This document shows, one piece after another, positions 21,061 to 31,049 of a stretch of DNA of 64,000 nt (its first letter is position 1; each line of letters begins with the position of its first letter). The notes under the pieces were generated by a model. That model was not told the DNA's origin. It did no database searches and was given only the letters and a program-made list of their open reading frames with translations. Source of the DNA: Hygrocybe punicea (lineage: Eukaryota > Basidiomycota > Agaricomycetes > Agaricales > Hygrophoraceae). The stretch spans positions 7,316,001 to 7,380,000 of the forward strand of contig OY744465.1 in assembly GCA_963556145.1 (NCBI GenBank), given 5' to 3'. A program made the position numbers and the translations under genes.

Positions 21061-22164
21061 TCACATCTGGTTAAGACATGTAGGACATTCATAACAGTCC
21101 CACTGTGTCTGGATCATCTCATCCACAAACTCTGCACCCAGCAACTGTCTCCAATCATTTGGAGCCGCCTCTTTATCAGCCCAGTCACGAGCCTTCTCAA
21201 TCTTTCGTCCAGTACCAGCCACATGCCAGTCCTTCTGCTGATCCCGACCTTGGCCATTTGAACCCCTGAAAATTGGCACGCTCTGTGTCAACTTATCCAA
21301 ATCATTCAGCTCCCGAAGTGTCACTTCAATGGGCCCTGTGAGGCATCCCTCATGAAGCCATTCTTCACAGTAAACGCAAAAACGTTGGAGATCCTTGCTT
21401 GGACTGTAGACTCTCTTGCAACAGCCTTTCTGAATCCTCTGAGCAGCAAGTCCTTCAGTTAATAACAGCTTTCACTGCCATGTTTAGCCACTCACCATCA
21501 CCTCAAGATTCTTGTTTAGGAAGTTGACCTCAAACCGCCAAAACCATGCACCAACACCAACTTCCCGACTGTTGGATCGCCTGTCATCAAAGTAAGGAAT
21601 TTTCATGGGGGCTGGCAAGGATAATCCATGTGTTCAATGTGAAGAAATACAACCATCAAGGTAAGCTCACATTCAATACTTAGAGCAGGAATGATTTGAT
21701 CATGATTGCTCTTGATGAGCTCAGTAGAGCTCATCTGCTCAAATGGACTGAAGAGAATGGATGATTCAATCCAAGACTATGATGGCAGATGAATAAATCT
21801 TACAGCAAGGCAAGCAGCTTCCTTTTCAGCCTTTTACTTAACTTCACATCCTGAATGTGCTGTTGGGTGTAAAACCAGGACACCTTTGCCCACAGCTCAG
21901 GGGGTTCACCATCATCACCCTCAGGTGAGGCTCTGAGATCCTCAATGGTCCCATACCAATAGCAATCTGGATGAAGATGTCCATCCGGCCGTCGAGGAGG
22001 AAGAGTAGCATACTCTGTCTCTGGTGGGATGATTGCCACACTTGGGGAAAGGATGAGCTCAGATCAATGTATAACCATTGCGCATGATGTTCTTACGTGT
22101 CTTTCCGAACAAAGTTCACTGTCTCATCACCTTCATCTACAACTAAGGTTGAAACATTGTACAT
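21061..22164 (-). CDS. BAH domain-PHD finger protein (copy 2)
   Basis: This gene is identical in plan and sequence to the one at 5541-6644. The start exon at 22164 is followed by the BAH core (YWYGTIEDL, WAKVSWFYTQ) near 22039-21800. The middle exon with YFDDRRSNSREVG lies near 21610-21510, and the PHD finger with CVYCEEWLHEGC and YECPTC ends at 21061. The intact matching copies show that neither has acquired inactivating changes since duplication. Flanking sequence differs only outside the 3-kb segment. Confidence 0.7.
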
Positions 22165-22557
22165 GTAAGGTTTTCCAAATAAATGTGAATCTCAACTTGC
22201 CACGATATGAGGCCCAAGTTTTCATCTTAGCATACTGAGCATGTGTTGGAGGCTTTCCAGCAGGAGCCAGACGTCTTTGGTGGAAAACCGCAAGGTTGCT
22301 TTGGGAGGCCATTGATAATTATATCCTGGATAGATGGGTCTTTTATAGGGGATTTTTCACCAATATCAAATTCAGGCACCAGTCTGATCAAATATGAAAT
22401 TGAATGGACAGGTGATGATGGTGCCTAGCCTCATGCCCTAATCTCATGCCTAGCCTCATGCCCTAATCTGGTGCCTGAGCCTCATGGCCCAGCCAATATA
22501 TAGCCTTCCAATTGACAATTGACACAACAAATTAAAACCACAGACAGCTCGAGTACC

Positions 22558-22689
22558 ATGTTAACAGATCTTACCGAACTTCAAAATAGTCTTGCAACCC
22601 TTGAACAGTTGCTGGATGAAGAATCCCAGCCCGAAACAAATGAGTTGGAGGCTGACTTGGCAAGTTTACAAATGAACATGGCAAGCTAA
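22558..22689 (+). CDS. 43-residue coiled-coil micro-ORF (copy 2)
   Basis: This is the second copy of the leucine-rich helical micro-ORF, ATG 22558 to TAA 22689. The same TATATA box lies about 60 nt upstream (near 22497). It is identical to the copy at 7038-7169. Confidence 0.5.
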   Translation: MLTDLTELQNSLATLEQLLDEESQPETNELEADLASLQMNMAS

Positions 22690-22779
22690 CACCTCTCCAC
22701 CCTGCCCTAGGGGGGGTGTAGGGCAAAGGTTCACCCCGTCTATCCCCACCCCGTGTGATTTGGAGCGTGTCATGTACTC

Positions 22780-23180
22780 ATCAAATCGCACAGGGTGTGT
22801 TGGCAGTGGGTTGCTTCCCCGTACCCCAGGGGGGGTATCTTTGTAAGCGGGCAATTTGGGTGAGGAGGCCAAGTGTTTTAGATTGTTCCCTCAAGCTTTC
22901 CAGAGATGCTTTGGCATCTATTGACCAAATCGCACGGGGTTTGCTGGCAGGTAGCAAAGAATTGACGAATCGCACGGGGTATCTTTGTAAGCAGGCAGTT
23001 TGGGTGAGGAGGCCAAGTGTTTTAGATTGTTCCCCCAAGCTTTCCAGAGATGCTTTGGCATCTATTGACCAAATCGCACGGGGTTTGCTGGCAGGTAGCA
23101 AAGAATTGACGAATCGCACGGGGTATCTTTGTAAGCGGGCAGTTTGGGTGTGAAGGCCAAGTGTTTTAGCTTGTTCCCTC
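22780..23180. repeat. 145-bp tandem repeat in copy 2
   Basis: This is the same 2.5-copy repeat as at 7260-7660, with GGGTATCTTTGTAAGC landmarks about 145 nt apart. Confidence 0.85.
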
Positions 23181-23639
23181 AAGCCATTGCCCCCATCATC
23201 ACAGATCATACCCATAGAGTACATTAATTCCTCGCAGAAACATTACAAACTTCCATCACTTCTATACTGAAACAAATTAGGATTCCTCAGTTCATTAAAG
23301 AAGTTAGGGGAATTTCTACCATCATTCTCAGAGCTTCTTAATCTTGAATCAGTACTTAGGGCTACTACTTAGCCATTCAAATTAGAACTACCCACACTGA
23401 TTACCTTAATATGTCAAAATCAGTCATGTACAAGGCCAGAATAAAATCTTAGCATTGTCTGCATTGGTATATGTGGCTGTGTTGTCATGTGACCTGTTTG
23501 TGTGGCTACATCTGTTATTCATTATATATAGTGTTTTGTAAAAAGAGTTAGGCTAAGACTAGCGTTGGGCTTGTGAGAAATGGAAAATGTCATGCACTAT
23601 GCGTACATTTTTGGCCCTGTGAATGCTGTGTGGTACAGC

Positions 23640-25060
23640 GGTGGAAACATATGCGTGGGTCGAGCTTACTCGACCCGCGGAATCAAGCTATAGCATTCTG
23701 CAATTTGCCTGTACTTGGATTGCAGGCATCTGCATTCGGTGCATCAAACACACTCAATGAATAGAAATATATTAAGTATGTCCTTGTATGATACATCTAA
23801 GATTCCAACAACTCGAGGATGCTGACCCGACAGACATGGCAGCCGCGGGTCGAGCATGCTCGACTCGCGGACCAATAAGCTGCCACTCCAGCATGCTCGA
23901 CCCACAGAAGCACACATTAGATGCTGCAGACATGAAGCCACAGGTTGAGCATGCTCGACCCACAGACCAATAAGCCACGACTCCAGTGTGTTCAACTGGT
24001 AGACAGACAAGCTTTGACTCAAGCATACTCGACTCAAAGACATACAAGCTGCGATTCAAGCATGCTCATGCGGCGACTTGAGCATGCTTGACCCACAGAC
24101 AGACAAGCCAGGACATGTGCATGCTCAACCAACAGACATACAAGCCACCACTCAAGCATGCTTGACATGTGGGTAGACAAGCCTTGACTTGAGTGTGCTG
24201 ATCCTGTGGACATACAAGCCGCGAGTCGAGCATGCTCGACCCGCGGACAGACAAGCTGTGACTTGAGCACACTCGACCCGTTGACATACAAGCCATGACT
24301 TGAGTGTGCTCGACCCGTTGACATACAAGCCATGACTTGAGTGTGCCGATCCTGTGGACAGACAAGCCGCGAGTCGAACATGCTCGACCCGCGGACAGAC
24401 AAGCTGTGACTTGAGCACACTCGACCCGTTGACATACAAGCCATGACTTGAGCACACTCGACCTGTTGACATACAAGCCATGACTTGAGTGTGCTCATCC
24501 TGTGGACATACAAGCCGCGAGTCGAGCATGCTCGACCCGCGGACAGACAAGCTGTGACTTGAACATGATTGATTCATGGACCAACACGCCGCGACTCGAG
24601 CGTGCTCGACCCGCGGCTGCCTGGTGGATCAGTGGAGATCATTCGTGCGGTCATTTTAAGCCGCGGATCATGCAAAACGGACAAGTATTGAATGAGATAT
24701 GCACCAAACACTCTGTCTAGTGTTTTGAGCATACCTACCTGTGGCAACTGAGAGTTGATGAAGTCCATATCATATAAACTGACACAGAGCCATGCATGGA
24801 TGGAGGGGCATGGCATTGGACATATTTATGTCCGCAGGTCGAGCATGCTCGAGTCGCGGCTTTTTAGTCTGCAAGTCAAGCATGCTCGAGTGGCGGCTTC
24901 ATGTCTGCAGTGACCAATGTGTACGTCCATGAGTCGAGCATGCTCAGATGGCACAGTCCCTTACATTGATTGGCCAAATGAACTCTGGGTCATGGAGAAT
25001 CGGCTGGCTGCTGGGTCAAGCATGCTCAGACAGTATTATTTGGCAGGATGTTTGCTGGTT
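23640..25060. repeat. 37-bp palindromic tandem array
   Basis: Units of about 37 nt (ACAAGCCGCGAGTCGAGCAT then GCTCGACCCGCGGACAG) are repeated from about 23640 to 24610. The core GTCGAGCATGCTCGAC is a perfect 16-nt palindrome in the best units. Flanking CCGCG/CGCGG arms extend it to about 28 nt. After a spacer at about 24620-24830 the motif returns in the opposite orientation (GGTCGAGCATGCTCGAGTCG at 24838) and more sparsely to about 25030. Decayed units keep the GAGCA..TGCTC skeleton. The motif resembles that of the 88-bp array at 18595-19600. Confidence 0.85.
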
Positions 25061-25560
25061 ATGAAAGGAGGGTGAAGTGCAGGTGGATGAGGACAACTAT
25101 ATGGAGATGTGAGTCATCTGAAGCAAGATGCCGGAGGGAAGACCATGTTGCCATGGAGGGAGTATGGTTGTCCTGTGGGTAACTCCCAGTGGATCTTCTA
25201 TCATGGGGCGTCACATCACGAACCAACATTAAATGACTGTTGCAACTGTTGCAGCCATGATAATCATAGGAATAATTAAGACAAGTAACATGAATGTCAT
25301 ATTTGGGTGTGCCAGATTATGTAAGCACATGATTAGCAGCATTGCTGAGTTTCACCAGCATATTTCAAGTTTTTCACACTCATTGCCACAGACAGAAGCA
25401 TAAAGACAGCTGAATTGGAGGTTATTGCTGCCAAAAGACACAGGAAATGATGATTATTGAGAGGACAATATTGAGTTTTGTGATAGGTTCTGACAATCAT
25501 GAAAATGATGAGCAAACAAATGTCAAGGCAAGCATTTCGTCACATTTTTCTATTAACTGT
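25061..25560. other. Spacer without recognisable genes
   Basis: This mixed AT-rich sequence lies between two tandem arrays. No domain, splice chain or repeat was recognised. Confidence 0.45.
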
Positions 25561-25805
25561 AGTAGTATAGTAGATTTTTGAAGCCGTTAGAAATGAATTC
25601 CATACGCTTTTTTCTCGTAGTAGTATAGTAGATTTTTGAAGCCGTTAGAAATGAATTCCATACGCTTTTTTCTCGTAGTAGTATAGTAGATTTTTGAAGC
25701 CGTTAGAAATGAATTCCATACGCTTTTTTCTCGTAGTAGTATAGTAGATTTTTGAAGCCGTTAGAAATGAATTCCATACGCTTTTAGAAATGAATTCCAT
25801 ACGCT
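25561..25805. repeat. 58-bp tandem repeat, about 4.3 units
   Basis: AGTAGTATAGTAGATTTTTG starts at 25561, 25619, 25677 and 25735, an exact 58-nt period with no differences seen. The final partial copy (AGAAATGAATTCCATACGC) abuts the terminus of the truncated element at 25806. Confidence 0.9.
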
Positions 25806-25914
25806 TTTATATATGCCTGGTAGCAATGCATTGAAAAATTTGCACCAAAATCTGACTTGGTGGGATGGTTTAGAGTCATCATATAACCCATGAGATGTCC
25901 TGTGCAAATTTTGA

Positions 25915-26950
25915 ACAAAATTGGCGGACCGGTTTTGGAGCTATAGTGCAAACAAGGGGTAGAAGGGGGTATGGGGAGCACATTGGCATATCTCAAGAAT
26001 GCATTCACAAAATGGTCTGGAAGATCATTTCAATGGAATGTGGTGATCAAATAGCCCCTAGAACAAGTGATTTGAGGTTACTAGCTGCCCTGGAACATGT
26101 GCTATACAAGGGGGGTATGAGGAGCACATGGGCATATCTCAAGAATGAATTCATAAAAGGGTCCGGGAGATGGCTCCATTGCATTCCCATGGTTAAATAA
26201 CCCCCAGAACAAGTGATTTCAGATTCCTAGCTGGCCAGGAACATGTGCTGTACAAGGGGGGTATGAGGAGCACATGCCTGTATCTCAAGAATACATTCAT
26301 AAAAGGGTCCGGGAAATGACTCCATTGCAATCCCATGGTGAAATAACCCCCAGAACAGGTGATTAGAGGTTCCTAGCTGGCCAGGAACATGTGCTATACT
26401 AGGGGGGTATGAGGAGCACATGGCGGTATCTCAAGAATACATTCATAAAAGGGTCTGGGAGATGATTCCATTGCAATCCCATGGTCAAATAACCCCTAGT
26501 ACAAGTGATTTGGTGTCACTAGCCAGCCAGGAACCTGTGCTATGCCAGAGGGGTATGACGAGCACATTGGTGTATCTCAAGAATGCATTCACCAAAGTAT
26601 CCAGGAGATCATTTGTACAGAATGTGGTGATCAAATAGCCTAGAACAAATGATTTGAGGTTGCTAGCTGGCCAGGAACCTGTGCTATGGCAGGGGGGTAT
26701 GAGGAGCACATTGCTATATCTCAAGAATGCATGCACAAAATGGACCCGGAGATGACTCCATTGAGATCCCATGGTGAAATAACCTCTAGGAAAAGTGATT
26801 TGAGGTTCCTAGCTGGCCAAGAACCTGTGCTATAACAGGGGGTACAAGGAGGACATTGCTATATCTCAACAATACATTCATAAAACCGTCTTGAAGATGA
26901 TTCCATTGATATCTAATGGTTCAATACCCTCTAGAACAAGTATTTTCATG
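25915..26950. repeat. 146-bp tandem array, second copy
   Basis: Units with GGGGGTATGAGGAGCACAT, CTCAAGAATGCATTCA and TAGCTGGCCAGGAAC recur about every 146-150 nt, as in 8163-8888. The last unit leads into the gene 3' end. Confidence 0.85.
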
Positions 26951-26961
26951 CTGCTGACTGT

Positions 26962-27921
26962 CTAGACACTACTACTCTTCACCTGTCTCATCATTCTCTG
27001 AACATGTATCACCACTCTTCTCACTCTCTGAACTCCCACTGCCACCATCATCCTGTTCCATATCATCACTGTCATCAGTGGAATCACCATTGCTTTCACC
27101 GACACTGCTCTCCTCAGATTGGACCTCCTGTCTTCTTGCTGGAGGCTTACGGAAATTTGCCTTCTTCCAGGACTTTTGACGATCCCTGTATTCACGTCTG
27201 CTTACTTTGTATGGGATTCCACGATGCTCTTGATCCAATTTGGCAGCTATCACAGCTGTGGAAGCCTTTACCCTCCTTCTCACTAGTTTCTTCTCTCTGG
27301 TGGCATTCCCAATCCTCACCAGCTTGTAGTATCTGGAGTTGGTCACCAGCTCAATGTAACCGTTGCGTGTTTTCCATATCGTTCCGCATCTCCTTCCACC
27401 TTCCTGGCATCATTTGCTGACAGGAAGACACTGAAGGTGAGCAAAGATGATGCCAAGCCCCGTCTTAATCTCGAGGAGACAACGCTCAGAGAGGGTCTTG
27501 CACAGATGATGATATTCCCCAATGTAACCCTTATCCATCAATGGCTGCCAAACAGAGTTGGCATTGAAACCAGCATGGGGAGCTGGGAAAAAGATGGAGA
27601 GCATGGAGCAAAAAGAAGACTGTTTTTGTCCCGTCTTTGCACCTTGAAGATTCTTGAAGCCACGAACATGCAATTACGAAAAGATGCCTGGATGGCTTGT
27701 ACCGTCCAACATTCCATGGCTTGTTGAAGGGTGGTGGGCTTGGAAGGTAGACCATACATGCATCGTCCACCACGGTAAGCCAGAGATCGACTGTCATTCT
27801 GATAAATAGATCATTGGCCTGGGCGTGCTGGTCATACATGGCACTCCATTCCCAAGCCTTCAACATCGTCTCCAGTGAGTCTTGAATGGCTTGAACAACC
27901 AACTTCCAGGGAGGCGAGTCA
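26962..27921 (-). pseudogene. 3' fragment of giant Ulp1-type gene, truncated and frameshifted
   Basis: This is homologous to the last roughly 310 codons of the gene at 10605-15318. Shared phrases include LTVVDDA, FFPAP.AGFNANSVWQP, KGYIGEYHHLCKTLSE, REYRDRQKSWKKANF and the acidic tail ending DETGEE. The frame changes at least twice: near 27750, where a base is missing in the TVVDDA(C)MY region, and near 27400 around a TGA where the intact copy reads CQEGG. The 5' part of the gene is absent. Confidence 0.8.
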
Positions 27922-27922
27922 C

Positions 27923-28005
27923 AATGATCACCAGCTGTGACATCACACTTGTGACGTCACGTCTGGGTGCCCAGACGTGATGTCACACTTGTGACTGGTC
28001 ATAGC
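27923..28005. repeat. Long imperfect palindrome (hairpin)
   Basis: The stem arms TCACGTCTGGG and CCCAGACGTGA are separated by only TG. They extend outward through TGTGACG/TGTCACA with one mismatch, and again by CCAG/CTGG at the outer edges. The roughly 80-nt structure lies exactly where homology to the giant gene stops, so it may be the end of an inserted element or a small fold-back element. Confidence 0.7.
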
Positions 28006-28199
28006 AGTACAACTGGAAGTGAAATCAAAGGACCACATTGAACTAATGGAGTCCTTAAGAATTGATGAGAGCATCCAGGCATTGTGTAATTTACAGTTAT
28101 TCAAGAATAAGGAAGGGAGGGGACATCTACAGTCAGGCAACGATGCTCCACCAGACCAGCCAGGCATTTTCAGACTGATTCTCCAACTGCTAACCATCT

Positions 28200-28320
28200 C
28201 TGCAACAAGCATTGCAAATCATGCAATGGGTGTTGCAAATCATGCAACGGGTGTTGCAAGGCATGCAACGGGCTTTGCAAGGCATGCAACGGGCGTTGCA
28301 ACTCTAAACTTATCATTTTA
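28200..28320 (+). repeat. Short GCAACGGG/GTTGCAA tandem repeat
   Basis: Five or so units of about 20 nt (CATGCAACGGGTGTTGCAAG) repeat with small changes. Each contains a TTGCAA/GCAAC dyad. Similar GCAACGCTTGCAACGCG phrases recur at 32356-32400, on the far side of the repeat-rich block, which could mark the two ends of one element. Confidence 0.7.
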
Positions 28321-28515
28321 TGTGAAGCTTGATGTTCAATGCGACCAATCTATGATAAAATCTTTAATAATGTTTGTCTATACTTTTTTTGTGTATACCT
28401 TTTTTGTGTAATTTACCTAAGATAATAAGTTTCACAACAGCCCTGAGCCAGGGAATCAAAAAATAAAATGCACATGATCATTTTGTTACCTTGCTAAAAT
28501 CACACTAGCAACACC

Positions 28516-28860
28516 ATGAACTCCAACTCTGAACACCCTGCACCTTCTTCCTACAAATCAAAGTTCTGGGTTCGGAAAGAAATTATAGATTTCAATATTT
28601 TCACTGGCAATCAAAAACCTGGAAATGATATTGGTTCAACAGGCGACATATACCGGTTGTGAGGTGCTGAACAGCAGCTCTACGTTCGGTCTGTAGAAGA
28701 TTGGAAGGAGGTTGACCCTTCAAAGCGTGTCTACCATCCCACAATTGGTGGAACTAGGATTCTTCAGCTAGATCCAGTCATGTGGATAGCACCCTCCACA
28801 GTAAGATCACGCAGGAAACGTGGTAAGGTTGTTGACACCGAGAAGATTGAGGAAGGCTAG
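28516..28860 (+). pseudogene. Small ORF with one internal stop
   Basis: A frame from ATG 28516 to TAG 28860 would encode 115 codons but is broken by TGA at codon 49. The sequence reads naturally on both sides: before it FWVRKEIIDFNIFTG and GSTGDIYRL, after it GAEQQLYVRSVEDWKEVDP and GTRILQLDPVMWIAPS. The C-terminus is basic (RSRRKRGKVV). The family is not recognised. A TGG to TGA change of a tryptophan would explain it simply, as would a missed intron. It is probably a remnant gene of the element lying between 27921 and 32450. Confidence 0.45.
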
Positions 28861-28994
28861 TAAACCCTCAATTTTTGCTTCAGATAGAGTTGAGACTAAT
28901 TTCCTCAGGCCACTCATGTGAGAAGAAACACAAGACTCAGACCATGCTTGACCATTTGAATGTTTAAACTCTGACTTGGAATGGTGCTGTTGAA

Positions 28995-29188
28995 GTCTGG
29001 CTTATGGGTCGTCAGTAGAACAGGAAGTCAGTGTTATGAAGGAGATAGAGGCAGAGCTCGGTTTTTGGGACCACCTATTGGGGAATATACCAAACGACGG
29101 GGAGGAAGCATTGTTACAAGGAGAAATCAATGAGGCTAAGAAAAAGCTTCGTGAGACAAAGAAAATTTTGATCCAGCAGAAAAAATAG
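28995..29188 (+). pseudogene. Coiled-coil ORF fragment
   Basis: This plus-strand frame ends at TAG 29188 with a strongly helical, charged sequence (QEVSVMKEIEAELGFWDHLL, then GEINEAKKKLRETKKILI). It is open only from about 28995, with no ATG until the internal Met codon. It may be the last exon of a gene starting upstream. Its helical character recalls the micro-ORF at 7038, but no sequence similarity was established. Confidence 0.35.
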
Positions 29189-29744
29189 TACATTGTATCA
29201 GAATATGAGTATTGTTGTTACTCTGATACCTTGGGTGTTGCATAGGAAATGGCTTAACTCTGGATATAAGAACAGCTCCTAAATGAACCTATTGCTGTGT
29301 AGACTACATACTAACACAAAAAGGAACTGGAATAACAAGAATCATAGTCAAAGTGCTTTGGTACCTGGTCAGCCTTGAACACTTGATGATATGGATGTGG
29401 CAGTGAGTTCTGATATTGCTAAATCAACACAGCGTCATGCTCATCACTTCCTCTTATTGAACGCACCCGTGGCAGCTGGCAGGCTGATCTGTTCCTGAGT
29501 GAAATACAAGCAGCACTACTGGTAGCTCATGGTGGTGATGTCAGTGAACCAACCACATTGCGATTGTTACACAGATTGGATACACACGAAAGCGGCATGC
29601 AATGTGTATGAAAATTCTCTCTTCTATGGTCACAAGTGAGATGACAACTCATAGTGACTGGATATCTGTGTATTATTTGATCGCAAAATAACCTCATTCA
29701 TCTCCGGTGTGTGTTTCGCTGGCACTCTGATTACAGCAGAGGTC
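29189..29744. other. Spacer without recognisable genes
   Basis: No domain or convincing spliced frame was found. The right part grades into diverged copies of the 233-bp repeat. Confidence 0.45.
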
Positions 29745-30990
29745 GCTACATGAGGGAGAACTAACCATTCTACACTGACCACCTGCAAGGCAGGGGCTAA
29801 GGTCCGGCAACCCTGCATGGTGACGAAACTTTTTGTTTCGCTGGCACTCTGCTCACAGCAGAGGTCACCACGAAGGGGGTGTTGTTAGGCTTACTGGGCT
29901 AACCAAGAACAACCCACTGGACCAACCAGAACTTTCCATTCTGGATTGACCACCTGCGAGGCAGGGGCTGAGGTCCAGCAACCCTGCATGGTGACAAAAC
30001 TTTCCGTTTTGCTGGCACTCTGCTCACAGCAGAGGTCACCATGCAGGGGGGTGTTATTAGGCAAAGAGACAGAAAGAACAAGCAACCTACCAGGCTTACT
30101 GGGCTAACCAAAAACAAACAATGCATCGGGCCAACCAAGAACAGCCCACCGGACCAACCAAGAACTTTCCGTTCTGGATTGACCACCTGCGAGGCAGGGG
30201 CTGAGGTCCGGCAACCCTGCATGGTGACAAAACTTTCCGTTTTGCTGGCACTCTGCTCACAGCAGAGGTCACCATGCAGGGGGGTGTTATTAGGCAAACA
30301 GATGAAAAGACCCAGCAACCTACCAGGCTTACTGGGCTAACCAAAGAAGAACAACAGATCGGGTCAACCAAGAACAGCCCACCGGACCAACCAAGAACTT
30401 TCCGTTCTGGAATGACCACCTGCGAGGCAGGGGCTGAGGTCCAGCAACCCTGCATGGTGACAAAACTTTCCGTTTTGCTGGCACTCTGCTCACAGCAGAG
30501 GTCACCATGCAGGGGGGTGTTATTAGGCAAAGAGACAGAAAGAACAAGCAACCTACCAGGCTTACTGGGCTAACTAAGAACAAACTACTGGACCAAGAAC
30601 ATCCCACCAGACCAACCAAGAACTTTCCGTTCTGGAATGACCACCTGCGAGGCAGGGGCTGAGGTCCGGCAACCCTGCATGGTGACAAAACTTTCCGTTT
30701 TGCTGGCACTCTGCTCACAGCAGAGGTCACCATGCAGGGGGGTGTTATTAGGCAAAGAGACAGAAAGAACAAGCAACCTACCAGGCTTACTGGGCTAACC
30801 AAGAACAAACTACTGGACCAAGAACATCCCACCAGACCAACCAAGGACTTTCCGTTCTGGATTGACCACCTGCAAGGCAGGGGCTGAGGTCTGGCAACCT
30901 GCAAAGTGACAAAACTTTCCGTTTTGCTGGCACTCTGCTGTGTGCAGAGGTCACTTTCACAGGGAGATGGTGGTTCGGGTTCAAAAGCAC
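29745..30990. repeat. 233-bp tandem array with internal hairpins
   Basis: ACCCTGCATGGTGAC recurs at about 29981, 30214, 30447 and 30672 (periods 233, 233 and 225), with diverged outer units. Each unit contains arms CCCTGCATGGTGAC and GTCACCATGCAGGG about 45 nt apart, enclosing a second perfect hairpin CTCTGCT-CAC-AGCAGAG. The open frames on either strand, repeating the same peptide, are shadows of the repeat. Confidence 0.9.
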
Positions 30991-31049
30991 AATCAACTTA
31001 CACCCAATATATACAAATAAACTAATGCACGTGACTACCTATTTTGGCC

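Larger units (their letters stand above)
20527..23525. mobile_element. 3.0-kb duplicated segment, copy 2
   Basis: This is the near-identical partner of 5006-8005, in the same orientation. It lies within the first intron after exon 2 of the ParB-like gene. The right edge leads into TATATAGTGTTTTG and the 37-bp palindromic array, which copy 1 lacks. Copy 2 may therefore be the more complete element. Confidence 0.85.
25806..27921 (-). mobile_element. Truncated second copy of the large element's left end
   Basis: In order, this contains the TATATATGCCTGG terminus (25806-25910), a 146-bp array (25915-26950) and the 3' end of the giant Ulp1-type gene. Homology to 8062-11545 stops at about 27921, where GAGGCGAGTCA runs into a hairpin instead of continuing the exon. 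Sequence differences from copy 1 are numerous, so this is an older copy. Confidence 0.8.

Noticed and set aside
18595..25060. CRISPR array
   Set aside because: The repeats have no unique spacers of constant length, units are contiguous, and there are no cas genes. The genome is eukaryotic.
29899..30904. 139-191-codon minus-strand frames
   Set aside because: These are translations of the 233-bp hairpin array. Their stops move with spacer length.
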